From: Leishmania martiniquensis
Lineage: Eukaryota > Euglenozoa > Kinetoplastea > Trypanosomatida > Trypanosomatidae
Assembly: GCF_017916325.1 (NCBI RefSeq)
Contig: NC_090155.1
Span: 223,501-287,500 of the forward strand
Length of the DNA stretch: 64,000 bases
Reading direction: 5' to 3'
Made by a program: the position numbers and the translations under genes. The notes beneath the pieces were generated by a model. It saw only the letters and a list, made by a program, of their open reading frames with translations. It did not search any database and was not told the origin of the DNA. Shown here one piece after another: positions 1 to 10,994 of this stretch. Every line of letters starts with the position of its first letter. The first letter of the stretch is position 1.

Positions 1-1
1 C

Positions 2-2795
2 GCCAAGAGTGGCCATCCGGCGAGCTCAGCGATAGCGGCAGCTAGGAGTAACCTCACCTCATCACCGCCACCGTCGTCATCGCCGTCCACAGCAACATCC
101 TCCTTCTGCCGCGCCAACGCCACCGTCACTCCGCTTGGAGAGCTGCAGCAGATCAACACACTTCAAAATGCTGCTAGCAGCAACGCTGCAGCCCATTCCT
201 ACACAGGGGGGAAGCCGTCGGTAAAGGCGGATGCCGCCGCCGCCGTCACCACCGCTGCATCGCCCTCTTCGGCGCTGGCGTGGGCTTCGAGGGCCACCGC
301 CTCGCTGCCTTCTGCGTCTCGCCACAGTGGACCGCCTCGGTGCTCAGCAAAGAGCGTAATGGGCCCGCGCTCCGTCTTCACCGGTGACGCTGTGAGTGGC
401 GTCATTCCGCGAGCGGTGCACGACATTTTCGATGCCATCGCCCACGCAGACCCGTCCAAAGAGTTCGACGTGCAGATGTTTTTCGTAGAAGTGTACATGG
501 AGCAGATTCGTGACCTCCTCACCTCCAATCCGTTCACTTCAATGTCGTCTTCGTCGGCTGATGTCCGAGGACGTGAGCACCAACTCGTTCTACATCGATG
601 GCTGCCGCCATCCACACGTTTCATCTGCCAGGGATGTGCTGCGCCTGGTGAAGAGCGGCCTCAAGCATCGGGCAACTTCAGCCACGGCGATGAACGAGAC
701 GAGCAGCCGTAGCCATTGCCTTCTAAACCTGACCGTGAAGAGTGTCGACCGCGCGCAGGGGGTGTCAACGGTGGGTAAGCTGTACTTAGTCGACCTCGCT
801 GGTAGTGAGAAGATCGGTAAAACCAACGCCAAAGGGCTGCGCCTGGAGGAGGCAAAGCTGATCAACAAGTCCCTATCCACTCTTGGCATGGTCATCATGT
901 CTCTGACAGATCAAAGCGCCACGCACACACCGTACCGAGACAGTGTACTCACAAAGATACTGAAGGATTCGCTTGGCGGAAACTCGCACACAGCGCTCAT
1001 GATCTGCTGCAGCCCTTCCCAGTACAACGCGCAGGAGACGCTGTCGACGCTGCGCTTCGGTGCTCGCGCCAAGGCCATCAAGAACAAGGCGATTGTGAAC
1101 CGAGACCTCACCGCGGCGCAGCTGCGGCGCATGCTGGAGACAGCCAAGGAAGAGATCGAGCGACTGCACGTGGCACTGCAGCAGCAAAGCACGGTGGCGG
1201 GCTACCGTCAAGGGGCGTCGAACCTTCCTGTCTCTACGTCGCGAAAGCTGTCGAACGCCGCCACTGCAACGGCGTCTCCAATGGCGACCCAGGCAGACAT
1301 GTCTCACATCACGGACCTGCTTGAGGAGCGTGCGACGGAGCAGACGCGCTTGCAGAATCTCCGCGCTGAGGTGTCGCAGCTGCAAGACAGTCTCAATGGC
1401 GCCCAGGACATCATCAGCGCGCTACAGGAGGAGCGAGATGGCTATATTGACAAGGTGCAGAGCTTTCAGGAGGAGATTAGCATCTGGGAAGATGCGTACG
1501 CGACGTCATCGATGCGTGCGGCTACTCAGGACGCGCTGCTGCTGCAGTGCACGGTGCTCCTCCGCACCCAGGCAAGCGAGATCCAAGACCTTACGCAGCG
1601 CATGGAAGCCTACGCCCAGCTGATTCAGCAAGCCCGCGAAGCCGTCGATCAGCTCAACGCCTACGCGCGCGGGGTGGAAGCAAACGGCGAGCGGCGACGA
1701 GCGCTTCTCACCGCGGAGACACCCAAAGAGCACGCTGCCGCATCAGCCTCCCCGACCACACTACCTGGGCATGCGCAGCAGGTTTTCACCAGTGAAGATG
1801 CACCACATGGCCTCATGTCTTACCCTTCAGCTGCCCCACACGGACTGGATGTGGGCGCCATGGGCAGCAGACAAGAGGGCAGTCAGCGGTGCAGGACCGG
1901 CAGCAGTGACCTTCCAGAAGAAGAAGAATCGCCCAACCCGCGCTGTCAGACGTGCGCCTACGCAGACTCGCTGCAGCTCAGCCCCTCGCGCCTTCCGCCC
2001 CGATACCGTGTTGCGAGCAACTGCCGCCGCAGTCCCTCATCAGCGTCGATAAGCAGACCGGCTGGGGCAGCAGCGGCGCAGCAGTGGCCGCCGCGCGCTG
2101 CCTCGATGGGGCAGAATGACAACGGCGCGTCCCACATCGGCTCCTGTGGCGGGGGCTGTGTGACATCTGCGGTGCATGCAGAGTGTGTCCACCGACTCGA
2201 GGCGGAGCTCGCCTCGCTTCAGTCGGATCACACGGCGCTGCTGCAGCAACACAAGGAGGTCCTGGCGGAGCTGCAGTCAAAGCAGCGCATTCTGGATCTC
2301 CGCCGCAGTCACCTGGCCACGGTGAAGGATGAGCTGAAGCGGGAGTACGCGGTAAACCAGGAGCTGCGGGAGCGCCTTGAGAAGGGGCGGGATAGCCTAC
2401 GAGGGCCGCTGGAGATGGCGCGCAACGATGCCAACTACTGGCGCCGGCGGTACGAGGAACTCGCAAGTCGAAAAGAGCAGCCCCGCCCCTCTGAATATCA
2501 TCGGAGCTCCCTCTGCTTTCCCTTTCCACTGCCACAGCCGCAGCCGCCGCACGAGGCTCAGTGCGGTGGCGCACTGAGTGCGGAAACCCTGAAGGCGGTG
2601 CCGTCCGATGCCTCTGCCGCTTTGGCCACTGGTGAGAACACGGTAGCTAGCAGAAACCGCTCCTCCATCCCAGGAACCTCGTCCGGCGTCTTGTCGTCGA
2701 GGGTATCTGGCGAGGCGGTATTGCTGAGCCTGTCGTCAGGCACGACACCACGGCGGTCGACCGTGGCACGGCACACCACAGGGTGCGAGGATTGA
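2..2795 (+). CDS. Kinesin-like motor protein, 5' end outside window, frameshift in motor domain
   Basis: This is an ATP-driven microtubule motor, seen here from inside the motor domain to the C-terminus. Positions 2-712 are open in frame 2 and carry a Ser/Ala-rich stretch, then motor sequence (SVMGP, GVIPRAVHDIFD, EVYMEQIRDLL ending at about 526). The motor continues in frame 3 from about 555 (LMSEDVSTNSFYIDG). Switch I, NETSSRSH, is at 693-716 and switch II, DLAGSE, starts at 792. LINKSLSTLG, PYRDSVLTKIL and the neck-like NRDLTA (about 1099) follow. Two coiled-coil stretches lie at about 1300-1690 and 2175-2480, separated by Ser/Pro-rich linker. The stop is TGA 2793-2795. The P-loop is not in the window. 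The shift between frames at about 545-560 is either a true inactivating mutation or a sequence error. Because about 75% of the visible protein remains open after it, an error is plausible. The neck resembles kinesin-1, but I do not assign a subfamily. Confidence 0.88.
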
Positions 2796-3372
2796 CACCG
2801 CCTACAAGTGATGAGGGCGTCCTTTCGCCTCTCCGCATGTACTTCTCCTGCTCTGCTCCCACGATGTTTTCTCGCGTGGCTACTGTGTCGCGGACACGGC
2901 AGTTGCTCTGGCCGTGGGAATTTTTATGCATGCCCGCTGCCGCACAGCATCGCATACGGAGCATGTACGCGTGGCTCCTCTTGCGCGACATCTGGGAGAG
3001 CGCGTTGCCAAACATTCTCGGTCATAGCGCGCGCACTCTGTTGGCTCGTCTTGCAGGAACAAATGGAGGCGTCGCGGTCTGTTTCCTTCTTTTTTGTTTG
3101 TATGGCGACTGTCACCTCTTCGGCGCGGCAGGGGACGAGAAACGCGGGATGGGGTGAAGTGGCACGTCGATGAATCGACTGCAGATGCGCAGCTGCCCTG
3201 CGTGGTGTTTGTTGGCCAGACACGTATCACAGCGGCTCTTTTGGGCGCCATGCGGAGCGGCTTCCGCACACATTAGAGGTGCAATGGCGGCTGGTGCGCC
3301 CCCCACACACACACACACACAACGCGCGCGCGCATCACCATCACTCGTTTTCTTGCACATACGCACACACGC

Positions 3373-3397
3373 ATATATATATATATATACATATATA
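3373..3397. repeat. (TA)n microsatellite block
   Basis: An alternating TA run with one interrupting C lies downstream of a CA-rich stretch. It is one of many such blocks in the non-coding parts of the window and none in the coding parts. Confidence 0.9.
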
Positions 3398-3944
3398 TTT
3401 GGACATGAAGAGTATTCACTGATGAAGAAAAGCACAAAAGGCAACAGTAATAGGGAGAAAGGGCACAGAAGAGGGCGTGAGAGAAGTTCCGCTCGGCCGC
3501 TGTCGTGCCTGCGCGGGTGTGGGTGTGGGTCGGTATGCGTTTTTTTTTCATACCCCCATAGCTGCGCCAAAGGTGCGCCCATCAATGCCAGTGGGTGGGC
3601 TTGAAAAGGCCACGTCTCCGCCCTCTCCCGTCCCCAGTGCAGGGCTTGGACCCACTTCGCACAGCCTCTTTTCTTCGTTGTACCTTGAGTTGCGCTGGCC
3701 CAGTGGGGGAGTGGGGGCTCCAAGTCCTTCCACCTCTCCTGCCTCTCTCTCTCCCTGGTGGGAGCTTGACGTGTTCCCCTTCGACAGGTGCGGCGGCACT
3801 TGAACGCCGATCAGCAGCATCTCATCCCAGTTGTGGGCGCTGCCTTCAGTCTGCTTCCCTCCCCCTCCCTCCCCCATGCACACCTCTTCTCTGCTGTACC
3901 TTAAGCGGACCTCACTCCTCCTCCCCCCTCCCCGCCCCGTACGC

Positions 3945-3975
3945 ACACCTCTTCTCTGCTTCTCTTCACCCTCAG
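3945..3975 (+). promoter_or_regulatory. Predicted spliced-leader acceptor of the Rrp5-like gene
   Basis: A C/T-rich tract (about 3948-3973) is followed by the first AG at 3974-3975, only 23 bases before the ATG at 3999. A second AG lies at 3980-3981. The pattern is that expected for trypanosomatid trans-splicing; the exact site is predicted, not shown. Confidence 0.55.
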
Positions 3976-3998
3976 CAACAGATCTCTCCGTGTGAAAC

Positions 3999-6197
3999 AT
4001 GTCGCACATCCTCTCCGCAGCCCCGCTCTTTCGGGAGTACCGTGTGCACCACAGCTCCGCTGATGGCATCCTCGTGCAGCTACCCGAGACGAAGGGCTTC
4101 GGCCGGCTCACCGTCACGACCCTGGGCGATGATCTGCTGGCTAAGCGGCTCCTGGCAAGCCTCTCGACTCGAGAGCACGTGTTGGCGATACCAATGCGCA
4201 AACGAGATGCTCAGGGGTATCGACTGCTGACAACAGACTTGAAGGAGGGCTTCAGCGCGATACGCACCTACCCTGAGGCGGTGCGCCGCCTCGCGCTAAT
4301 GCTGCTGCGCAAGCACCTGCTAGTGGGACTCGGTACAACTACGGCGGCTCGCCTGGTGCGTGGATCTGCGAAGGGCTCGGTGCTGACGATTCATCCTCGC
4401 ATAACGGCCGTAGCGGCTCTCGAAGACCTCACCAAGGGTCTCTCCACAGCATCCATCAAGTCGTTCAGCGGGGCAGCGTCGCATGCCCAGCTGCGGCATG
4501 ACAACCGCGGCGGCGGCGATGGTGTTGGTGACAGCGGTGGCAAAGAGATGCACGCCGAGCATGCGCAGGAAAGTCGAGCTGCAGGCGCGAACATCGAGAA
4601 GAGCACAGCGACAGCCGGCGCAAACGCCATCGAGGTGCGCCTTCTCAACTATGATGTAAGCGCCGATGTCGTTAACGTGACAGCGAAGGCGGATGTCGTG
4701 GAAGGCACGCCGATCGACACGGCTGTCTCCGCGGCAGCGCTGGCCACCCTGCATCCTGGCGACCTCGTATCCTGCACGGTTCTGCTCTCATCGACAGATG
4801 ACGGCTGCGCTGTTGTCCATGTACCTGTACGGAGCATTACTACAGACTTGCAGGGCGGCGGCACCAGCTGCGTGATCCTTCTAGGCTATTACCTCTACGA
4901 CTGGGACGGTAAAGGGGCCGTCGCAGCGCCGGTGGTTGGCCACACGTTGGATCTTGTGATCGAGTTCAGCCCTGAGGTTGCCCCTCTGCGCGATGTGATG
5001 CCATTCGTAATTCTGTCGAATCGCCTTCAGCAGTTCCACCGCCTTCCAGCGGTCCGTCGCCCCACCAGAGCCGAGGTGGAGGCAAGGCCGGCTGCTGCCC
5101 TCCCTGCAAGCCTCTGCAAACCTCCGGCTGCCGCACACGGACTGCTCGGGTTTTTTCCATGGCGGACCGAGTCTGCAGCGAACGCGCGTCGTGCCGAGGA
5201 TAGCGAAGACGATGAGGACGCGGCCGAGGGTGACCGTGGACACGGCTCGGCTGTGGATCGTCAGCAGCGGACGCGTCGCCGCAAACTGGAGGAGGCCATT
5301 GACGCCTATGAGCGAGGCATGGAGACGGCGGTGCCAACCAGCCCGGATGAGTTTCAGCGCTTGCTGATTGCGAACCCGAACAACAGCTACATCTGGACGC
5401 AATACATGGCATACCACGTCGGCTTGCAAGAGTACGAGGCAGCGCGTCAAGTGGCCGAGAAGGCACTGAGCACGATCGGTGTGCGAGAGCAGCAGGAGCT
5501 GCTGAATGTCTGGGTGGCGTACCTGAACGTGGAGAACCTCTACGGGACGGAGGAGTCGCTCTCAGCGGTGTTCCGCCGCGCACAGCAACGACAGCTAAAT
5601 CAGCTCGCGCTGTTCGAGCGGCTTGCAGACATTTATGCGGCATCGCGCAAGCCTAATCAGCTGCTTGCATTGTGTCGCGCCATGACGGGCAAGTTCCGCA
5701 CTGAGCGCCGCACGTGGGAGCGTCTCGGCATCGTACTCGTTGATCAAGGGAAGCGCGATCAACTGAAGCGGGTCTTGAAGGATATGGGCGATGCTCTGAA
5801 GCGTGACGATGCCACGCTGGCTGTCGTACACATCGCCATTCACGAGTACAAGCACGGCAGTCCCGAAAACGGCCGTGCGCTCTTTGAAGGCTTGCTGCGC
5901 AAGGTGTCGAAGCGGTCGGACGTCTGGTCAACTTACATTGACCAAGAGTTGGGATTGCTGAATCGTAAGGACCCGACGGCGTCGACGCTTCAGGTGCGGC
6001 AGATCTTTCAGCGCACTGTTGCTATGAACTTCTCGGCGAAGGTGATGCAGCAGATTCTCACGCGCTTCCTCTCCTTCGAGAAGCTTCACGGCACGCCAGC
6101 TGATGTGGAGGCTGTGAAGCAGTCCGCGCGCACCTACGTGGAGGCAAAGATTCAGGCCGTCACCGACTCCGGTGTCCCCGATGCGGCACCTCCGTGA
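3999..6197 (+). CDS. Rrp5/PDCD11-like ribosome biogenesis protein with C-terminal HAT repeats, short form
   Basis: The 732-aa product is probably nucleolar and involved in early pre-rRNA processing, as Rrp5 is in other eukaryotes. From about residue 440 to 715 it has Rrp5-type HAT/TPR-like repeats: FQRLLIANPNNSYIWTQYMAYH, then A-R-x-V-A-E-K-A-L, E-L-L-N-V-W-V-A-Y-L-N-V-E-N-L-Y, and S-D-V-W-S-T-Y-I-D-Q-E. An acidic stretch (EDSEDDEDAAEGD) at about 395-412 precedes the repeats. Residues about 205-330 could hold one or two degenerate S1-like folds, but no clear S1 motif is visible. Yeast and human Rrp5 are over 1700 aa, with a dozen S1 domains before the repeats, so this is a much shorter relative. 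The start follows a good splice acceptor and is the first ATG after it. The gene ends with two adjacent stops (TGATGA). Confidence is high for the HAT module and moderate for orthology. Confidence 0.82.
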   Translation: MSHILSAAPLFREYRVHHSSADGILVQLPETKGFGRLTVTTLGDDLLAKRLLASLSTREHVLAIPMRKRDAQGYRLLTTDLKEGFSAIRTYPEAVRRLALMLLRKHLLVGLGTTTAARLVRGSAKGSVLTIHPRITAVAALEDLTKGLSTASIKSFSGAASHAQLRHDNRGGGDGVGDSGGKEMHAEHAQESRAAGANIEKSTATAGANAIEVRLLNYDVSADVVNVTAKADVVEGTPIDTAVSAAALATLHPGDLVSCTVLLSSTDDGCAVVHVPVRSITTDLQGGGTSCVILLGYYLYDWDGKGAVAAPVVGHTLDLVIEFSPEVAPLRDVMPFVILSNRLQQFHRLPAVRRPTRAEVEARPAAALPASLCKPPAAAHGLLGFFPWRTESAANARRAEDSEDDEDAAEGDRGHGSAVDRQQRTRRRKLEEAIDAYERGMETAVPTSPDEFQRLLIANPNNSYIWTQYMAYHVGLQEYEAARQVAEKALSTIGVREQQELLNVWVAYLNVENLYGTEESLSAVFRRAQQRQLNQLALFERLADIYAASRKPNQLLALCRAMTGKFRTERRTWERLGIVLVDQGKRDQLKRVLKDMGDALKRDDATLAVVHIAIHEYKHGSPENGRALFEGLLRKVSKRSDVWSTYIDQELGLLNRKDPTASTLQVRQIFQRTVAMNFSAKVMQQILTRFLSFEKLHGTPADVEAVKQSARTYVEAKIQAVTDSGVPDAAPP

Positions 6198-7457
6198 TGA
6201 GTTGGCAGCGATGGTCTCTCTTTCGATGACTGGCCGCTGTTATCGAGGCACTGCATTGCTGTGCAGCGAAGGCCGCGCTGTATTTGGCCTGTGTGTATTT
6301 TCGACTTCCGCCTCCTCCTCCCACCCCCGCAACTTTTTCTTTTGCATCTGCATGTCGGCGTGAATGGGAGTGTGAGGGGGAGGGGGGAGGATGGGGGAGA
6401 AGTTTGTGTATGTGTGCGTGGGTGCCTGTCGCTAAAAATGTCCAGTGAAGTGGTGCACGCTCTGCGAGCGCATTACTGCGCATCGGCGTTTACTGCGATT
6501 TCGGATACCGCCTGCATGCTGTCTCTCTCTTTCTCTATAGCCTTTTGTTTTGGCTGCGGTGGTTGGCGTGCCATAGACACTCGCGGAGCGCTTCTTTCCC
6601 TCCATCGGCAAAAACCTGCAGAAGACACACGCACACCAAACAAAGGCAGCGAGTAGGGGAAGGGGTGAGGACGCCACCGATTTGTGTGTAATGAGGCAAC
6701 GATTAAGCGCCACGTAAGGCAAAAAAAAGAGAGACGAAATCGGGGAGGATACGGCGCCCCGGCGTTTGCGCTCTGCGTGAACACCTCTCGAGAGAGAGAC
6801 AAGCGAGCGGAGCATGGTGTATAAGAAGACGTGTGGGGGGCGCTTGACTCCGAGGTCTTGCCGATTGAGGGCGAGGGAGGGGATGGCGGTGCCTGAAGAG
6901 TGCGCACAGTAAGGGTAGGAAGGCAATAGGGGACACCCACGCTGCGAACCTCCTCGCCCCTGTGCATACCAGATGTAGGGCGGCTGCATTGCAGGCTCTT
7001 TACTCTGCACTGCGTCTGAGAACGATGGGTTTATGCGCAGTAGTGTATTTTTTTCCGCCCTTTCGGCGTGCAAACATCGTCTGATAGCGCCATTTTTACT
7101 CTCCCTCCCTCTACTGCTCTGCTGTTTTTATTTTTTCTTCCGTTGTGGTCGATGAATGACATCAGCCCGCCTGCATCGCGTGTCTGTTTCTGTGTGTGTG
7201 TGTGTGTCTCATCCTTGCCCACACCAAACGCGCGAGCGTGCCGCAGAGCATATCGGCGTGCACGCAAGTCGCCTTGGAGGGCACAAAAATCGACGAATTA
7301 AATCTTCATCGTCTTTTCGTCTCCAAAAAAAAAACATTTACTCGATCGGTGTGCTGCTCCCTTGACCACTGCCCCCCTCCCCTCCCCCTCCCCACACACA
7401 CCCTCTCCACCCCACCGTGATCGTACCAAGGCGAGGAGCGCATTGCGTGCCATCACC
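6198..7457. other. Intergenic region between Rrp5-like and PP2A-A genes
   Basis: No gene is supported. It contains G/A-rich and T-rich low-complexity DNA, a (GT)n run at 7191-7207, an A-run near 7325-7334 and a C-rich pyrimidine tract at 7366-7416 that belongs to the next gene. Open frames across it are made of simple-sequence residues. Confidence 0.7.
7366..7430 (+). promoter_or_regulatory. Predicted spliced-leader acceptor of the PP2A-A gene
   Basis: A long C-rich polypyrimidine tract (about 7366-7416) is followed by the first AG at 7429-7430. The ATG at 7458 is 28 bases further on, with no ATG in between. This supports 7458 as the start rather than any longer upstream frame. Confidence 0.6.
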
Positions 7458-9257
7458 ATGGAGCAGTTCGAGTCGGTGAAGACCATGATTGACAACCTCC
7501 GGTCCGAGGACCCCGAGGCACGTCTCAACAGCATGCGCGGTATCCATCTCATCACAACCACGCTGGGCCCCGAGCGAACCCGTGATGAACTACTCCTATA
7601 CCTCACAGACTACCTCGATGACAACGACGAGGTGCTGCGCGTCTTCGCGAACGCGCTGGGGACGATGCTACCAGAGGTCGGAGGTGTAGAATACACCAGC
7701 AGCCTGCTGGCCCCACTAGAGATACTGGGCAGCCTGGATGAGGTGACCGTGCGCGACGAGGCTGTCGCATCTCTTCAGCTCATTGGCAGCCAGCTCTTCA
7801 AGCCTGGTAGCACCATAGGCAGCAGTGGTGTGTCTTCTGCGGACAACAAGCGCAAGGACTCAGCAGCAAAGCCTCAAAGCGAGTTCGTAAGCATGGTCCG
7901 CCGCCTCGGTGAAGGAATGCCGCAGTGTCGCAGCACGGCCTGCTCGCTAGTCCCCACCATCTATCCCTACGCTGACACCAACACGCGCGTTGACTTGCTG
8001 AAGCTTTTTCAGAAGCTCTGCGAGGATGACGAGATCCTTGTGCGCCGCGCCGCATGCATTGCCATGGGCAAGCACCTCGCTGGTGTACTCGGCCCGAAGG
8101 GGTGCTCAGAGCTCGTGCCGGTGCTAAACGCGTTTGCCAAGGATGAGAGTGACGGCGTGCGCCTGCAGGCGGTGGCGACGTGTGCGTCACTGCTGCAGGT
8201 GCTCCCTGAAACGCAGCACTCCGCTATCCTCTTAGCCGTCCGGTCGCTCTCGTCGGATAGCTCGTGGCGTGTTCGCTACATGACGGCGGACTCGCTAGGC
8301 AGCCTCGCCGCCGCTCTTTCGCCACCGGACGTTGTCAAGTATGCGGTGCCGGTATTCCGTTCCCTGTGCCAGGACTCGGAGCCGGAGATCCGCGCGTCAG
8401 CGGTGTTCAACATGGCCAACGTCCTTGCCGCGTGTCGTGACGCGACCGGCAAGAAGGATATCCTAGTGACCGGGACGCGGCTCGTGTCCGACGACGTCAG
8501 CCACGTCCGCATGAGCCTCGCGAGCGCGGTCCTGAAGTCGGTCGCGCACGTTGCCAAGGACCTCTGGGGCACTACTATCGTCCCAGCGTGCACTGCACTG
8601 CTGCGCGACGCGGAGGCAGATGTCCGGCTGGCTCTTGTGTCCGGTTTCAGTTCCATGGGCAACACGCCAGAGGCAAAGGAGCTGGCGCCGAGCCTCGTTC
8701 CTGTTGTCATCAACCTCGCTTCGGACACGAAGTGGCGCGTGCGCGAGGTGGTTGTTGCACAGGTGCCCTACGTGATCACCTCGCTGGGGCGGAGCGCCGA
8801 GCAAGTGCTACAGGTGTGCGTCACGCGTCTGACCGACCGCGTAGCCGCCATTCGTGACGCCGCAGTGCAGTCGTGCTGCAAGCTGGTAGCCGAGCACGGG
8901 AGCAGCTGGGCCGCCTCGAAGCTTCTGCCACAGGTTCAGAGTCTTGTAACAGACCCCAACTACCTCCATCGCGTTGCGCTCTGCCACCTTTACGCGGCTC
9001 TCGCAAACGTCGCTGCCTTTGACGCGGCCACATGCGAGTTGGCGGTATGGCCACAGCTTGTGATGCTTCAGAAAGATGTCGTGCCGAACGTGCGCCTGAA
9101 CGTAGCGAAGGCGATCATGGCCCTCAGCCGCGCTGACAAGATTCCTGCGCGCTTGACGAAGCCGGTGCTGAGGTGCCTTAGTGAGGACACTGAAGCGGAC
9201 GTGCGCGATGCCACGGTTGCAGCTCCGGGGCCAAAGCCGTCCGGGATAAAGAAGTGA
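7458..9257 (+). CDS. Protein phosphatase 2A scaffold subunit A (PR65), HEAT repeats
   Basis: This 599-aa protein is the PP2A scaffold that holds the catalytic C subunit and a regulatory B subunit. It is built almost entirely of HEAT repeats and matches the length of animal PR65 (about 589 aa). Family signatures are easy to see: the N-terminal block with RLNSM and LGPERTRDELLLYL, SSWRVRYMTADSLGSL near the middle, TKWRVREVVVAQVPY, DPNYLHRVALCHLYAAL and NVRLNVAKAIMAL near the end. A low-complexity insertion rich in Ser, Gly and Lys (about residues 118-140) sits where animal PR65 has a short loop. The reading frame is open further upstream without an ATG. The start at 7458 (MEQFESVK) is the first ATG after the predicted splice acceptor and aligns with the family N-terminus. 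Confidence 0.96.
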   Translation: MEQFESVKTMIDNLRSEDPEARLNSMRGIHLITTTLGPERTRDELLLYLTDYLDDNDEVLRVFANALGTMLPEVGGVEYTSSLLAPLEILGSLDEVTVRDEAVASLQLIGSQLFKPGSTIGSSGVSSADNKRKDSAAKPQSEFVSMVRRLGEGMPQCRSTACSLVPTIYPYADTNTRVDLLKLFQKLCEDDEILVRRAACIAMGKHLAGVLGPKGCSELVPVLNAFAKDESDGVRLQAVATCASLLQVLPETQHSAILLAVRSLSSDSSWRVRYMTADSLGSLAAALSPPDVVKYAVPVFRSLCQDSEPEIRASAVFNMANVLAACRDATGKKDILVTGTRLVSDDVSHVRMSLASAVLKSVAHVAKDLWGTTIVPACTALLRDAEADVRLALVSGFSSMGNTPEAKELAPSLVPVVINLASDTKWRVREVVVAQVPYVITSLGRSAEQVLQVCVTRLTDRVAAIRDAAVQSCCKLVAEHGSSWAASKLLPQVQSLVTDPNYLHRVALCHLYAALANVAAFDAATCELAVWPQLVMLQKDVVPNVRLNVAKAIMALSRADKIPARLTKPVLRCLSEDTEADVRDATVAAPGPKPSGIKK

Positions 9258-10994
9258 AAGAGTACGCGAACCAAGCGCGAGACGCCCACGGGGGAGGAGG
9301 AGGGAGGGGCGAGGCACCGCATACGCAGCGGGCGTGTTTCCGTCGGGCCGCCGAGAAACTGCTGGAAAAAAGCGCAGGGCAACGGCAGCCACAGCACAGT
9401 AGCTGCTTCTGCTCACGCCTTCTCCCCCCCCCCACTGTCGCGGTGTCGCTGCTTTCGCAAAATAGAGCAAAGATAAAAAAGCTGTTGCTACCTGCACGAG
9501 TTGGCCGCCGCTGTTCTATCTATATCTCTCCTCTCCTAATTGTGCGTGCTCCTTTAGCACGGCGATCGAGGAGCGATGACGTGTGGCGGGCGCGACGGAA
9601 GAAAATGCGGAGAGCGGGAGGACAAGGATGGCGCTATCACGACGCAGTGACGTGCAGGTATGTAAGCGTGCGTGTACGTTTATAGATTTGCGGCACGCCC
9701 TTCCCTCCTGCCTCGTATACGGGCCCTTTCGCCAACATTTTATCCCATCCCTCCCATCACACTCACTGCTTTCCATTCCTTTACCCGCGTGCGTGTAAGA
9801 TGAGACTGTGTGTGTGTGTGTCTATGCGAGCCCGTTTACCTGCGCAACTGCTTGGCTGTTTCGTTAAGCGTTTCTGTGTGCTTGTGTAGGGTGGTCACCT
9901 CGTTCCTCATCCTCTCCCCCGCCCCGTCCCTTCGCTCGTGCGGTTGGGCTGTTTTGCGCCTGTCCCCGTCCCCGCATACCACGTCGTGGCGCTCCGTCAC
10001 CCCTTTTCCCGAAGACTGTCCTACGGAGCCCCTCACACCCCCAACCACCCTGGGGCGACACACAGAGATGTGCTTGCATGTCTCCGCTTCGTCCATACCC
10101 TTTCTTCATCCTGGGGGTGATGCGCTGCCACGAGAGCGGCGCTGGCATGCCTGCACAAACCGTTCGCATTATGGGAAGGACGACTGAAGTACACTTGTGC
10201 GTCCACGCGCATGATAGGGATAGTCTGCATACAGGCACGTATATACATATGCGCTGACCGAACGGTAACGTCACTCGATCAGTGGCAGCCCTTTCCGACG
10301 CGGTACTCCGAGTCTTCTCGCCTGGTGCACTGGGCATTGCATCGCGCGTGACGACGGCACCAGTGCAACAATAACGACGAAGGGAACCGAGACGCTTGGG
10401 AAAATGTTCGACGAGACATGCTAGGGATACCCCCACCCCTCCTCCTCCTGTTCCTCCATGCCAAAATGCGCCCCCCCTCCCTCCACCACCACCACCACCA
10501 CTCCTACGCCATGGCCGCTCACCCACGTGCACACACTCTCATTCCCCATCGCACCCTCTCCTCTCTCTGCCGTCTTGCTGCCTTTTCTTACCTGAAAATG
10601 CGCCCTGGTGCGACGCTACGCGTTCAGGTTCGAGTGAGCCTCCGCAGCGGCTGAGGTCTTTCCTTCACCCCCTCCCCTCTCTCTATGCGCTGCATCGCCC
10701 TGGGTGGGAACGCAGTGGAATCGCGTAACTGCTAGGCAGTGACCTCTACGTGTGTGTGTGTGTCAACAGCTACGTGCTTGTGCGTCTGGAAAATCAATGG
10801 GTGCACTGAACGCTGCAGCGCGTCGACCCCATCAGCAATACTCGAAGCGCCAGGATCGAAGCCCTCGCTGTCCTGGCAGGTGCGACATCATCGCGAGAAG
10901 CCAAGCGCAAAGCTGCCGCTCGGGTACACGGACACCCATTAAACCCCTTCGACTCGGACGGGCCGGGGTGCTGGCGTAGTGACATTACGTCGAA
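9258..10994. other. Intergenic region downstream of PP2A-A
   Basis: No gene is supported. The sequence mixes purine-rich 3'UTR-like DNA (9258-9350), a (GT)n run at 9807-9821 and several C/T tracts. A pyrimidine tract at about 10659-10686 with AG at 10714-10715 is the best acceptor for the next gene. Both strands have open frames over 100 codons at 9.86-10.53 kb, but they are rich in simple repeats and I reject them. Confidence 0.65.
10659..10715 (+). promoter_or_regulatory. Possible spliced-leader acceptor for the gene at 10995
   Basis: A C/T-rich stretch at 10659-10686 is followed by AG at 10714-10715, about 280 bases before the ATG. One ATG (10797) lies between them. The tract nearer the gene is weak, so the assignment is tentative. 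Confidence 0.35.

Larger units (their letters stand above)
2796..3998. other. Intergenic region between kinesin and Rrp5-like gene
   Basis: No convincing gene is seen. The first 400 bases are mixed composition, presumably kinesin 3'UTR. Then come a (CA)n run at 3304-3321, a (TA)n block at 3373-3397 and a strongly pyrimidine-rich last 120 bases that end in the splice acceptor of the next gene. Confidence 0.7.

Noticed and set aside
1978..2574. 198-codon minus-strand frame under the kinesin gene
   Set aside because: It is a shadow of the GC-rich coding frame on the other strand, which has clear kinesin coiled-coil content.
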